Assembly: GCF_000805335.1 (NCBI RefSeq)
Contig: NZ_KN708638.1
Coordinates: 695,923 to 736,710, forward strand
DNA from: Streptomyces sp. CT34
Lineage (GTDB): Bacteria; Actinomycetota; Actinomycetes; Streptomycetales; Streptomycetaceae
Reading direction: 5' to 3'
Length of the DNA: 40,788 nucleotides
The position numbers were made by a program, and so were the translations under genes. Each line of letters opens with the position of its first letter. The first letter of the stretch is position 1. The notes beneath the pieces are model-generated. The model made no database searches. It was not told the DNA's origin and saw only the letters and a program-made list of their open reading frames with translations. Shown here in pieces: positions 1 through 8,606 of the stretch.

Positions 1-323
1 TGCGCCGGCGACCACTTCGCCGAAACCGCCGACGAGGCGGCGCCTGGCCTCGGTAGGCCCGCCCTGCCGCCCTCGGAGAGATCAAGGCGCGCCACCGGTT
101 CGATGTCCGGCCGCCACTGCCTGGCCATCCGCCCTCCGGTCCCCCCACCCGCCCGACGGTGCCAAGTGCGCAAAGCTCGCCGCCGCGTTCGAACACACCG
201 CCCAGGGCCGTCCTGCCTGATCACCGGCCAAGGGGCGGATACCCTGCCCGGACGGTGATTCGGCCACCCCGAACCGGCGGCCCTCACCCGGCGCCCTCCG
301 GCCGTCCACGAAAGGCCCTCACC
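1..323. other. Left-edge stretch upstream of transketolase
   Basis: No gene can be supported here. Short open frames exist on both strands, as expected in GC-rich DNA, but none matches a family I recognise. One forward frame is open from the window edge to a TGA near 220 and could be the tail of a gene starting outside the window; I cannot confirm it. The last bases hold the ribosome-binding site of the transketolase gene. Confidence 0.4.
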
Positions 324-2195
324 ATGACCGCAACGCAGACCACCATCCTCGGGCCCGAAAGCGACCTGCCCCAGATCTTCGAACTCGCGCAGCAGCTGCG
401 GGTGGACTCGGTGCGCGCCAGCACCGCGGTCGGCTCCGGGCACCCCACCTCAAGCCTGTCCGCGGCCGACCTGATGGCGGTCCTCATGACCCGCCACCTG
501 CACTACGACTGGGACGCACCCGACAACCCCGCGGGCGACCACCTGGTCTTCTCCAAGGGACATGCCTCGCCCCTGCTGTACGCGATGTTCAAGGCGGCCG
601 GCGCCGTCAGCGACGACGAGTTGATGACGACCTACCGCCGTTTCGGCCACCGCCTGCAGGGCCACCCCACCCCCGTGCTGCCCTGGGTGGACGTCGCCAC
701 CGGTTCCCTGGGCCAGGGCATCGGCTACGGCGTCGGCATCGCGCTGGCCGGCCGGGACCTGGAGAAGCAGCCCTACCGGGTGTGGGTGCTGTGCGGGGAC
801 AGCGAGATGACCGAAGGGTCCGTGTGGGAGGCCCTCGACAAGGCCGGCCACCACCGGCTGGCCAACTTCACCGCCGTCATCGACGTCAACCGCCTCGGGC
901 AGAGCGGCCCCACCGAGCTGGAATGGGACACCGGCGCCTACGCCCGCCGCATCGAGGCGTTCGGCTGCCGCGCGCTCGTGATCGACGGACACGACCTCCA
1001 AGCGATCGACCAGGCCCTCACCACCGCCGCCGACGGACAGGCCCCCACGGTCGTCGTCGCCAGGACCGTCAAGGGCCACGGCGTAACGGAGGTGGCCGAC
1101 AAGGAGGGCTGGCACGGCAAGGCCCTTCCCGAGGACATGGCCGACCGCGCCGTCGCGGAACTGGGCGGCGTCCGTGACCTGCGTGTGCGCGGCCCCCGGC
1201 CACCCGCCACCACGCCCGCCCCCGTCCCCACCGCCGGTCCCGTCGAGCTGCCCCGCTTCGAGGTCGGCGACAAGGTCGCCACCCGCGTCGCCTACGGAGG
1301 CGCCCTGGCCGCCCTCGGCGCCCGCCCGGACGTGGTCGCCCTGGACGCCGAGGTCGGCAACTCCACCCACGCCGAAGACTTCGAAAAGGCCCACCCCGAG
1401 CGGTACTTCCAGACCTACATCGCCGAACAGCAGATGATCGCCGACGCCGTCGGCATGGCCGTCCGCGGCTACCGCCCCTACGCCACCACCTTCGCCGCCT
1501 TCCTCACCCGCGCCCACGACTTCATCCGCATGGCCTCCGTCTCCCAGATCACCATGGCGCTGTGCGGCACCCACAGCGGAGTCGAGATCGGCGCCGACGG
1601 CCCTTCCCAGATGGGCCTCGAAGACCTCGCCATGATGCGTGCCATCCGCGGCTCCACCGTCCTCTACCCCAGCGACGCCACCTCCGCGGCCGCCCTGACC
1701 GCCACCATGGCCGACCTCGACGGCATCTGCTACCTGCGCACCACCCGCGGCGCCTACCCCGTCCTCTACGGCAGCGACGAAACCTTCCCCGTAGGCGGCT
1801 CCAAGACCCTCCGCCACAGCGAGCACGACCAGGTCGCCCTCCTCGGCGCCGGCGTCACCCTCCACGAATGCCTCGCCGCCGCCGAACACCTCGCCGCCGA
1901 CGGCATCCAGGCCCGCGTCATCGACCTCTACTCCGTCAAGCCCATCGACGCCGACACCCTGGTCCGCGCCGCCCAGGACACCGGCGCCCTGATCGTCGTC
2001 GAGGACCACCACCCCGAAGGCGGCATCGGAGAAGCCGTTCTCTCCGCACTCGCCGCCACCGGCAACCACCCCGCCTTCACCCACCTCGCCGCCACCGGCC
2101 TACCGGGCTCCGGCACCACCGACGAACTCCTCGACGCCGCCGGCATTTCCCACCCCCACATCGCCCAGGCAGCCCGCGCCCTGCTCCGGCGCTAG
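324..2195 (+). CDS. tkt: Transketolase, short animal-type form
   Basis: Thiamine-diphosphate enzyme that moves two-carbon ketol units between sugar phosphates in the cytosolic pentose phosphate pathway. The 623-residue protein carries the complete family layout: an N-terminal GSGHPTSS segment, LVFSKGHASPLLYA, VDVATGSLGQG, the cofactor motif GDSEMTEG followed about 25 residues later by VNRLGQS, then a pyrimidine-binding half with EQQMIADAVGMA and a C-terminal half ending in GSGTTDELL. The wording VNRLGQS and DKEGWHGK resembles the animal/actinobacterial short transketolases of about 620 residues rather than the 660-700 residue E. coli type. The frame is open from 159, but ATG 324 is chosen because GAAAGG sits just upstream and the family N-terminus fits. 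It stands alone, so it may be a second copy besides the usual housekeeping tkt-tal-zwf locus (inference). Confidence 0.93.
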   Translation: MTATQTTILGPESDLPQIFELAQQLRVDSVRASTAVGSGHPTSSLSAADLMAVLMTRHLHYDWDAPDNPAGDHLVFSKGHASPLLYAMFKAAGAVSDDELMTTYRRFGHRLQGHPTPVLPWVDVATGSLGQGIGYGVGIALAGRDLEKQPYRVWVLCGDSEMTEGSVWEALDKAGHHRLANFTAVIDVNRLGQSGPTELEWDTGAYARRIEAFGCRALVIDGHDLQAIDQALTTAADGQAPTVVVARTVKGHGVTEVADKEGWHGKALPEDMADRAVAELGGVRDLRVRGPRPPATTPAPVPTAGPVELPRFEVGDKVATRVAYGGALAALGARPDVVALDAEVGNSTHAEDFEKAHPERYFQTYIAEQQMIADAVGMAVRGYRPYATTFAAFLTRAHDFIRMASVSQITMALCGTHSGVEIGADGPSQMGLEDLAMMRAIRGSTVLYPSDATSAAALTATMADLDGICYLRTTRGAYPVLYGSDETFPVGGSKTLRHSEHDQVALLGAGVTLHECLAAAEHLAADGIQARVIDLYSVKPIDADTLVRAAQDTGALIVVEDHHPEGGIGEAVLSALAATGNHPAFTHLAATGLPGSGTTDELLDAAGISHPHIAQAARALLRR

Positions 2196-2733
2196 CCTCA
2201 GCAATCCGCAGCGCGACGCACAGCCCGCAACAGCAGCCCACACCCCACCATCGAGCGGCGGCGAGGCCAGACCCCGCCGCCGACTTGTCACCGAGATGAC
2301 CACCACTCAGTCAGCGAGCCGGTCGATCGGTCAGCCACTCAGCCAGTCAGTCACCGCAAGGCACGATCCATTGCGACCCGGTGGTCGAGAACCCACTGAT
2401 GCGCCCATCTCCCTACTGTGCACGAACGTCACCGCGGACTCTCGACAACCTCTGAACACAACGGCGTGCCAGTACAGATCAGGCTCGTTCTACCTTGGTG
2501 GCGAGTGCATACCACCCACCGTCGGCGATGACCGGTCCGTCGGCGACGAGCGCTCCGGATTCCACGAGCGCCGCAATCCTCCATCGGTGCCAGGTACTCC
2601 GCCGGCGTCAGTCACATACCCGTGCCGACCCCGGCACGACCCTTCGAGCGCCCCGCAAGAATTGGGTGCCGCGCCCAGCGGTGGCGGAAGCAATTCGCTG
2701 TCCCCTCGGATGCGGTCTGCGTAGGGTTCCCGC
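2196..2733. other. Intergenic stretch, no gene seen
   Basis: The segment holds CAGTCAG-type short direct repeats around 2306-2352. Nothing convincingly coding is visible on either strand. The end closest to 2734 contains TAGGGT at 2722-2727, a possible -10 box seven bases before the next ATG, which would give a leaderless message; no good -35 partner is visible. Confidence 0.4.
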
Positions 2734-3099
2734 ATGACGGATGAGAGTGCGCAGGCGATACAAGCGGCCATCGACCGGGAGTTGCGGCTTCTCGACCCTG
2801 AGGTCCGTGCCTGCCCGGCCCGTGTTCTGGAGCTTCTGGACCCGGAGTTCACCGAGATCGGGGCTTCTGGGCGCCGATGGGATGTGGAGTCGATCCTCTC
2901 GGTGACGAGTGCCGGAACCGTATCCCCGGACCGTCCGGTGAAGGTCAGCGACATGTCCGGTGTCGTCCTTGCCCCAGGCATCGTCCACCTGACGTACCTC
3001 GCCGACCACCGGGGCCGCCGGTCATGGCGCAGTTCCTTGTGGCGTCTGACGGAGACGGGCTGGCGGATGTACTTCCACCAGGGGACTTCGACCGGCTGA
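2734..3099 (+). CDS. SnoaL/NTF2-like DUF4440 family protein
   Basis: This 121-residue protein has the pattern of small NTF2-fold proteins of the DUF4440 group: an N-terminal helix (AIDRELRLLDPEV), a segment reading LLDPEFTEIGASGRRWD, then strands including VHLTYLADHRGRRSWRSSLW and a closing GWRMYFHQGT. Such proteins are usually described as ketosteroid-isomerase-like or of unknown function, so no reaction can be assigned. The length of about 120 residues is normal. ATG 2734 has no Shine-Dalgarno sequence in front, and a possible -10 box lies close by, so it may be translated leaderlessly. The next gene runs convergently toward it, so it appears monocistronic. Confidence 0.75.
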   Translation: MTDESAQAIQAAIDRELRLLDPEVRACPARVLELLDPEFTEIGASGRRWDVESILSVTSAGTVSPDRPVKVSDMSGVVLAPGIVHLTYLADHRGRRSWRSSLWRLTETGWRMYFHQGTSTG

Positions 3100-3273
3100 G
3101 TGTGGGAGACACAGTCGCAGGCCGGCGTCCCCGGTGCCTGGGCGACTCGCCTTCCGCCTCGGTCGACGTGCTCCAGCACTGCGGACGATTCGTGCCGGGA
3201 CACCGCCGGCTTCCGCCTCCAGGCCGCTGCCTCCGTGGGGAAAAACATGCGCCGCAGCGGGTGTTGCGGCCGG

Positions 3274-4080
3274 TCAGCGGTGGTCCGCCAGTTCGTCGAG
3301 CCATGCGCCCAGTAGCGCATGTGCCTGGGCGGGGCGGTCCAGGTGGAGGTTGTGCCCCGCGCCGCCGAGCGTGACCGACGTCATCCGTGGGTAGTGCGGC
3401 AGCAGCAGGTCCATCTGGTCGCGCCAGCCTACCTGCCCGTCTTGACGCCCCGTCAGGAGCAAATGCGGGCGGTCGTCCGTAGCGATCCGCTCCTCGGGTC
3501 GAATCGGCAGCAGGTAGTTCTTCAGCAACTCCGCGGCATCCTCGCGGTGGCAGGCGCGCAGGCCCGGCAGAACATGTTCGCGGAACGCCTCCCAACCGCC
3601 GCGGTTCTGCCATACGCCGACACCGAGAAAGTCGGCGCGGTCCTCCGGCGGGAGCGAGGCCAGCAACTCCTCGTCGCGTTCCAGTGCCTGGTGTTCGGGA
3701 AGACTCCGCTCGCCGTGCGGCAGAACCAACGGCGCGAGGAGCGCCATCCCCTGCACCCGGTCTCGGCGCTCGGCCAGTACATGCCGGACCATCTGGCCGC
3801 CGAAGGACTGCCCCAGCACTGCGAACGGCTCGCCGTGCGTCGTCGCGTCGATGAAGTCCAGCAGCGCCCCGGCGACCGCCCCGGCGGTGACACGACCGTT
3901 CAGCCGTGGTGAGCGGCCGTGACCGGGCAGGTCGACATAGATCCGGCGCCAACCGGGACGACCGTCGAACACCGCCTCCAGCGGCAGCAGAAGCCGATGG
4001 TCCACGGTGTACCCATGCACCATGATCAGCGGCGTACCCTCTCCACGCTCGACGTGGAACAGCGGCATGGTCGCGGTCAC
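3274..4080 (-). CDS. Alpha/beta hydrolase
   Basis: A single-domain alpha/beta-fold hydrolase of 268 residues, probably cytosolic since no signal peptide is visible. The N-terminal part shows the oxyanion segment MVHGYTVDH, followed by VDLPGHGRSP. The nucleophile elbow is GQSFGG (Ser), the acid lies in LLTGRQDGQVG and the histidine in GGAGHNLHLDRP, so the triad is complete. The substrate is unknown; the family includes haloperoxidase-like, esterase and C-C hydrolase members. The frame is open much further upstream, but the conserved fold begins at MPLFHVERG; GTG 4080 with GAAGAGG ahead is preferred, ATG 4068 is the alternative. It converges on the DUF4440 gene and has no operon partner. Confidence 0.85.
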   Translation of the reverse strand: MTATMPLFHVERGEGTPLIMVHGYTVDHRLLLPLEAVFDGRPGWRRIYVDLPGHGRSPRLNGRVTAGAVAGALLDFIDATTHGEPFAVLGQSFGGQMVRHVLAERRDRVQGMALLAPLVLPHGERSLPEHQALERDEELLASLPPEDRADFLGVGVWQNRGGWEAFREHVLPGLRACHREDAAELLKNYLLPIRPEERIATDDRPHLLLTGRQDGQVGWRDQMDLLLPHYPRMTSVTLGGAGHNLHLDRPAQAHALLGAWLDELADHR

Positions 4081-4750
4081 GTAGTCCTCTTCCCCTGAGT
4101 CAGTGTTGCGAATGTTGCCAGTTGGCACAAGGTGGGGCGAGGTGCGGTTATTCCCGCTCCTGGAGACGTTGGCGCAGTTCACCGTGGTTGGTTCGTTGGC
4201 GCGGTCTGGGGCCGGGCTGGCCCTTGGCTTCGCTGTCGGAGGCAGTCGGACCGGTCGGTGATCCCGTCCCCCCTGTTGGCGCGTCCCGCGGACTCTCTGA
4301 CGCAGAGCTCTGCCCTGCCGTGGGTGCCGGCCGCGGCAGGGCACGCGCCGGCTTCGGCTGCGCCGGCAGGCAGTGCGCCGGCGTGATGGCCTCTTCAACC
4401 ACGCTACTTGCGCCAGTGCCTTGGGGTTTTCACGCGGTGGGTTACGAGCCTCGTCCACGACTCACGCCACCCCTTCACCGAGCAACTCGTGCGGGAAGCG
4501 CACGCTCGGCCGCCGGAACCCGAGTAGTGGCAGGCGCGGCAGGCGAGGCGAACGCCGGTCGCCTCGTGGCGTGACGCCTGGCCTCGTCAAGCCCTCAACC
4601 ACCACAGACCCGCATGTGTGTTGCTCGTCAACCATCTGCTTGAATTGGCCGACGACCTGAGGAAACACGGCCCCGAACCCCTCGGCAGGCAGTGTCGCGG
4701 CGCAAGACTGACTGACCTGACTCGTGCCTTGCAGCCAAAGGAGCGGTACG
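4081..4750. other. Intergenic stretch with one hairpin
   Basis: No family-like protein can be read in any frame. The clearest structure is a perfect 10-bp inverted repeat, TGCCCTGCCG at 4311-4320 and CGGCAGGGCA at 4334-4343, with a 13-base loop. No T-run follows, so a terminator role is uncertain. The right end contains AAAGGAG at 4737-4743 serving the next gene. Confidence 0.35.
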
Positions 4751-5485
4751 GTGACTGGCGATCGCGCCCATTACTGGGAGGTTAGGAAGCGCATGATTGA
4801 CCCACTTCTCCACCAGACCATCGAAAACCTCGAAAGCGCACTGCCGGAACTGGAGGCACAGGAAAAGCAGCTGCGCGGCGAACTCAACGACGTGGTCCAG
4901 CGCGTCACCTCTGCACGTCACGCCCTGGAGCACCTGCGGGTGCTGACTGGCGCCGCCGCTCCTGTTGAGCAGCCCGCGCCCACCACGGTCGAGACGGATG
5001 CCGCTGCGGCGGCACCGGCGTCGGTGGAACCGGCAGGTCACGGCGCCGGACAGGACTCCCCCGGGCTCGATGCCCCTGCCGCTCCCGAGCCCGTGGCGGA
5101 GCCCGCAGGCGCCGCGGCAGCGACCGTACCGTCGCCGCGCGCGGCGACGCCGCGCGCCAAGGCCGCTACGGCGAAGAAGCGCACCGCCAAGAAGGCCACG
5201 GCGAAGAAGGCCGCTGTACCGGCAACGGCCCGGGCCAGGAAGGCGGCTTCGAAGAAGGCCGCCCCGGCCCGGTCGGCCGCCGAGGGCGCAGGAGGGCTCC
5301 TGGAGGCCGCGCTGAAGGTGCTCCAGAAGGCGAACGGGCCGCTGCGCGCCAGGGAGATCAATGAAGCCCTGGGGCGGGAGGCAACTCCCGGGCAGATCGA
5401 GTCTGTTCGCAACACCCTCGATCGGGTGGCGAAGCAGCAGAAGCTGGTGACGCGTCCTGGGCGAGGCACGTACGCGGCACTCTGA
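4751..5485 (+). CDS. H1-like Lys/Ala-rich protein with C-terminal winged-helix-like domain
   Basis: Probable DNA-associated protein of 244 residues with three parts. The N-terminal quarter is a heptad-rich coiled coil (ENLESALPELEAQEKQLRGE and onward). The middle is a low-complexity Ala/Pro linker leading into a histone-H1-like tract with repeated AKKA/AKKR units. The last 60 residues (LLEAALKVLQKANGPLRARE to the C-terminus) look like a small winged helix of the kind that senses or binds DNA. The role, nucleoid packaging or regulation, is inferred from composition. GTG 4751 is chosen because AAAGGAG lies seven bases upstream; ATG 4793, in the same frame and behind GGGAGG, is a serious alternative giving 230 residues. 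A strong terminator follows the stop codon. Confidence 0.75.
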   Translation: MTGDRAHYWEVRKRMIDPLLHQTIENLESALPELEAQEKQLRGELNDVVQRVTSARHALEHLRVLTGAAAPVEQPAPTTVETDAAAAAPASVEPAGHGAGQDSPGLDAPAAPEPVAEPAGAAAATVPSPRAATPRAKAATAKKRTAKKATAKKAAVPATARARKAASKKAAPARSAAEGAGGLLEAALKVLQKANGPLRAREINEALGREATPGQIESVRNTLDRVAKQQKLVTRPGRGTYAAL

Positions 5486-5502
5486 CCTCGTACAACCGCG
5501 TT

Positions 5503-5544
5503 ACGGGTAGGGCCACGTTCCCCTTGGGACGTGGCCCTACCCGT
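5503..5544 (+). terminator. Perfect 16-bp stem terminator
   Basis: The arms 5503-5518 (ACGGGTAGGGCCACGT) and 5529-5544 are exact reverse complements with a 10-base loop. The structure starts 17 bases after the stop codon of the H1-like gene. There is no U-tract, as is common for actinomycete terminators. Confidence 0.8.
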
Positions 5545-5651
5545 ACTTCGGCACTCGGGTCGGCGCTCAGTTCCGAGCGTGAATCTCCACGTCGCCAACC
5601 GGAATGCGACTTGGGGAGACAGGCGATGGGTCAAGTCTCGACGTCGTGGAC

Positions 5652-5735
5652 GTCTTCCGCCAGTCGCCGCGTCTTCTGTCAGTCGCCGCGTCTTCCGTCA
5701 GCCGCTGCGTCTTCCGTCAGCCGCTGCGTCTTCCA
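5652..5735. repeat. 19-bp tandem repeat, four copies plus a partial
   Basis: Units begin at 5652, 5671, 5690 and 5709, each starting GTCTTC; a partial unit runs from 5728 to 5735. Units 3 and 4 are identical (GTCTTCCGTCAGCCGCTGC) and units 1 and 2 differ from them at a few positions. The array lies directly beyond the C-terminal end of the arginine-deiminase-family remnant. Confidence 0.85.
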
Positions 5736-5786
5736 CGACCCACTACACCTTCCGTCACTCGCTCCCCGGAGCTTCTGGGCAGTGGC

Positions 5787-6056
5787 GAGCATGCGGTGGA
5801 CGGGCCGGGACATGCAGCGGGGTCCCCCGCGTCCCCTGACCAGTTCGTCGCCTGTGATCTCGATGACGTGGATGCCGGCATGCCGCAGATCGTGCTTGGT
5901 GAAGGCGCGGTGCTGAAGGTCGAGTCGCTGGGTGTCCGGCCTCTCCCGGAACAGCGCGTACTTCTCCTGGTCACCTGCGGGGAACTCGTCCAGGATTCCC
6001 AGCGCATCGAACGCAACCGGGGTGTGCACCAACACCGCCCCGGACGACGTGGGTAC
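5787..6056 (-). pseudogene. C-terminal remnant of an arginine-deiminase-family enzyme
   Basis: The minus strand encodes about 83 residues that end in [20 protein letters not shown] followed by [10 protein letters not shown]. This is the signature of the arginine deiminase/amidinotransferase fold: the last strand with GRGRGGxxCM, where the cysteine is the catalytic nucleophile. Full-length arginine deiminases have about 400 residues. Here a stop codon interrupts the frame upstream and no N-terminal half with the guanidinium-binding motifs can be found, so it is a dead fragment. A GTG at 6035 could start a short product, but that lacks most of the fold. Downstream the frame runs into a tandem repeat instead of a normal stop. 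Family assignment rests on one motif block only. Confidence 0.5.
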
Positions 6057-6170
6057 TCAGCGGCGGTTACCACCATGGGGACCCCTGAATGAAGTTGACT
6101 GCCCCGAACCGGAGCGGACCGACCCTGCTTGCTGCCCACATACCGCCCTGACACGGGCGGCGCAGTGGCA

Positions 6171-6829
6171 TCAGTCGGCAGCAGGGCACTCCCCCGCCCT
6201 CTCCGGACGTCCCACCACGACCAGTTGCCCGTCGGAGGAACGCAGCACCTCGATCGGCGTCCCGTAGAGCCCGGTCAGGGTGGCGAAGGTGATGACCTCC
6301 TGCGGACTGCCGGTGGCGGATCCGCCCGCGGCCACGTACACCACCGTGTCGAGGTGATGCAGTATCGGATTCACGTCATGGGCCACCATCACCACGGCCA
6401 CGCCTTCCTGATGGCAGATGCGCCCGATCAACGCGGCCACCCACCCTGGTGGGACAGGTCGAGACTGTCCAACGGCTCGTCCAGCAGCAGCAGTCGGGGA
6501 CGGCACACGAGGGCCTGGGCGATGAGCAGCCGTTGCTGTTCGTATCCGATGCGGTGGCCGGCCTGGCCGGGTCGGGCGCCGAGGACCCGCACCTCGCCCC
6601 CGGCGACCGGTACGGCACCGAGCAGCACCTTGATCAGCGTGGACTTGCCGACTCCGTTCGGCCCGAGGACCGCGGTGAACTCGCCCGCGCCGACGGTGAG
6701 GTTCACACCGGACCACAGGACCCGGCCGCCCACCCGCACGGCGGCGTCGCGCGGTTCCAGCACCGGCACGGCGCCGACTCCGGAGGCGTGGCCGCCGGCC
6801 ACGTGCACCCCGGCTCCCGGGTTCATCAC
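6171..6829 (-). pseudogene. Metal-type ABC transporter ATPase, internally deleted and frameshifted
   Basis: Remnant of the ATP-binding subunit of a zinc/manganese (ZnuC-like) importer. The N-terminal part is intact with the Walker A motif GPNGVGKST. The frame then runs from HRIGY directly into EQQRLLIAQAL, so the Q-loop region and the LSGG half of the signature motif are missing through an internal, frame-preserving deletion. Walker B (LLLLDEPLDSLDL) follows. Near 6450 the reading frame shifts; in the second frame the expected continuation VAALIGRICHQEGVAVVMVA with the switch histidine region AHDVNPILHHLD is read to the stop at 6171. Two independent lesions make this nonfunctional. It follows the binding-protein remnant by a few bases, the normal operon order, but no permease gene follows. 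Confidence 0.8.
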
Positions 6830-6834
6830 CCGAC

Positions 6835-7558
6835 TCACCGCCCGGCGGCCTTTGCCAGGGCCTGCCGGATTCCCTGAAGTTGGGCGGTCTGCCACTGCCG
6901 GAAGGTCGCGATGGCGGGAGCCAGGGTCTCGGTGACGGTGGCCACGGGGATGCCCGCGTCCTTGGCCTCCTTGACCTGTGCCTGGACATCCGGCGTGGAG
7001 TTCTGGGAGTTGTAGACGTAGATCCTGATCTGCTTGTTCTTGATCTGGTGGTCGATGGTGGCCTTGTCCTTGGCCGTGGGGTCGGTGCCCTCGCTCATCG
7101 CGTGGAGGAAGGTCTCCGGGGTGAGCATCTTCAGCCCCAGGCCCTGGACAAGGGGGGTGACGATGGATTCCGAAGCACCGACGGGCGTGCCGTGGTACTT
7201 GCCCTTGATCTCCGATATGAGCGTGCTGTACGAAGCCAGGTCCCTGGTCTCGAAGTCGGTCTTGCGCCGCCCGAAGTAGGCGGCGTCGGCCGGGTCGGCC
7301 TTCTTGTAGTCCTCGGCGATCTGCTCGATGACCTGGTGGACATCGGCCGGCGAGTACCAACGGTGCGGATTGCCGCCCGGCTTCACACCGACCAGGTCGC
7401 CGACCTTCAACTCGGTACGCCCGCTGCCGGGGTTGGCGGCGAACAACTTGTCGGCCCAGGCGTCATAGCCGATGCCGTTGACGATCGCGTACCCGGTACC
7501 GGCCACCGTGCGCGCGTCGGCGGCGGTCGCCTCATAGTCGTGCGGGTCGGTGTCGGGG
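6835..7558 (-). pseudogene. Metal ABC transporter substrate-binding protein, 5'-truncated
   Basis: Remnant of a ZnuA/TroA-type periplasmic-binding lipoprotein that would deliver Zn or Mn to the ATPase partner next to it. The surviving part starts at TDPHDYE, the family's first metal-binding block, and continues through GIGYDAWADKL, NPHRWYSPADV, EIKGKYHGTPVGASES and a C-terminal TVTETLAP segment. The signal peptide, lipobox and first lobe (about 60-70 residues) are gone. The break falls exactly where IS30-family transposase sequence begins on the other strand (about 7558/7559). A transcript could only initiate from within the element, so the gene is taken as dead. The missing 5' part is not found on the far side of the element, so a deletion accompanied or followed the insertion. 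Confidence 0.85.
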
Positions 7559-8446
7559 AGCCGGGAGGTCCGCCGCAACCGGACGGTGCTGTCCGACGGC
7601 CGCTGGTACTACCGGCCGCACGCCGCCCAGCGCCGCACGGACCAGCACAGGCCACGGCCCAAGACAGGCAAGATCGGGCAGAACCCTGAGCTGCGGGACT
7701 TCGTCCAGGACCACCTCACCAGGCGGTGGAGTCCTGAGCAGATCTGCCACGCTCTGCGCAGGCGCTTCCCCGACCCGCCGGAGATGCACGTGGTCCACGA
7801 GACGATCTACCAGGCCCTCTATGTCCAGGGCCGCGGTGAGCTGAAGCGGGAACTGACCCGCGCTCTGCGAACCGGACGCGCCATGCGCCGGCCCCACCGG
7901 CAGGCGGCGAGCCGTAGGCAGCGGTTCCCGCACCCGATGGTCATGATCAGCGATCGGCCTGCCGAGGTCGCCGACCGCGCCGTTCCCGGCCACTGGGAAG
8001 GCGACCTCATCATCGGCAGCAACAACCGCTCCGCCATCGCGACGCTGGTCGAACGCAGCACGCGCTACCTGATGCTCGTCCATCTTCCCCGCGGGCACTC
8101 AGCCGCTGCCGTCCGCACGGCACTGGTGGAGACCGTCCAAACCCTTCCGCCTCATCTGATGCGGTCGCTGACCTGGGACCAGGGCACAGAGATAGCCTAC
8201 CACCACCACTTCACCGTCACGTCCGACATCCCGGTCTACTTCTGCGACCCGGCCAGCCCCTGGCAGCGCTGCTCCAACGAAAACTCCAACGGCCTGCTGC
8301 GGCAGTAGTTCCCCAAGGGCACCGACCTGCCCCGGCACACCCGCGAGGAGCTGGACGCCGTCGCCGCCGAGCTGAACAGCCGCCCACGCAAGACGCTCGA
8401 CTGGGAAACCCCAGCCGAGCGTCTGTCTAAACTGATCGCGGCTTGA
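7559..8446 (+). pseudogene. IS30-family transposase, truncated and with nonsense codon
   Basis: DDE-type transposase of the IS30 family. The readable part starts at SREVRRN, past the N-terminal helix-turn-helix region, and includes RRWSPEQI, VHETIYQALYVQGRGEL, the first catalytic Asp in GHWEGDLIIG, the second in TWDQGTE and the Glu in the NENSNGLLRQ block. A TAG codon at 8306-8308 stands where the family has Tyr before FPKGTDL; the same frame then continues for 45 codons ([20 protein letters not shown]) to the true stop at 8444-8446. The most economical explanation is a single TAC-to-TAG change. With the DNA-binding domain absent and a premature stop, the gene is dead. Confidence 0.88.
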
Positions 8447-8486
8447 TCAACTCACCACGGTGTTGCAACGACCCCTGGAATTCGCC
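7559..8486 (+). mobile_element. IS30-family insertion sequence, left end deleted
   Basis: The element consists of a damaged IS30-type transposase gene and a right end reading through GGTGTTGCAACGACCCCTGG (about 8459-8478) to TTCGCC near 8486. No matching inverted copy of that end is present at the left junction: transposase sequence (SREVRRN) abuts the truncated binding-protein gene at 7558/7559. The left terminus and the 5' third of the transposase are therefore missing, so the element cannot move by itself. The exact right boundary is estimated from similarity to other actinomycete IS30 ends recalled from memory. Confidence 0.75.
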
Positions 8487-8606
8487 CGGACGGGGCCCGC
8501 GTGCGTATGGACCATGGCCTCCATGTCTGGCACGACGTCGTCGGCCAGGGACCCGGGTACGGGTCGGCCGGGCCGGGAGGCCAGGTCGCGGGACGTGGGG
8601 TTGGGC

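Noticed and set aside
450..2084. Very long minus-strand open frame of 544 codons opposite transketolase
   Set aside because: It is the low-complexity Gly/Val/Asp shadow of the transketolase gene produced by GC-rich third positions; no family motif is visible.
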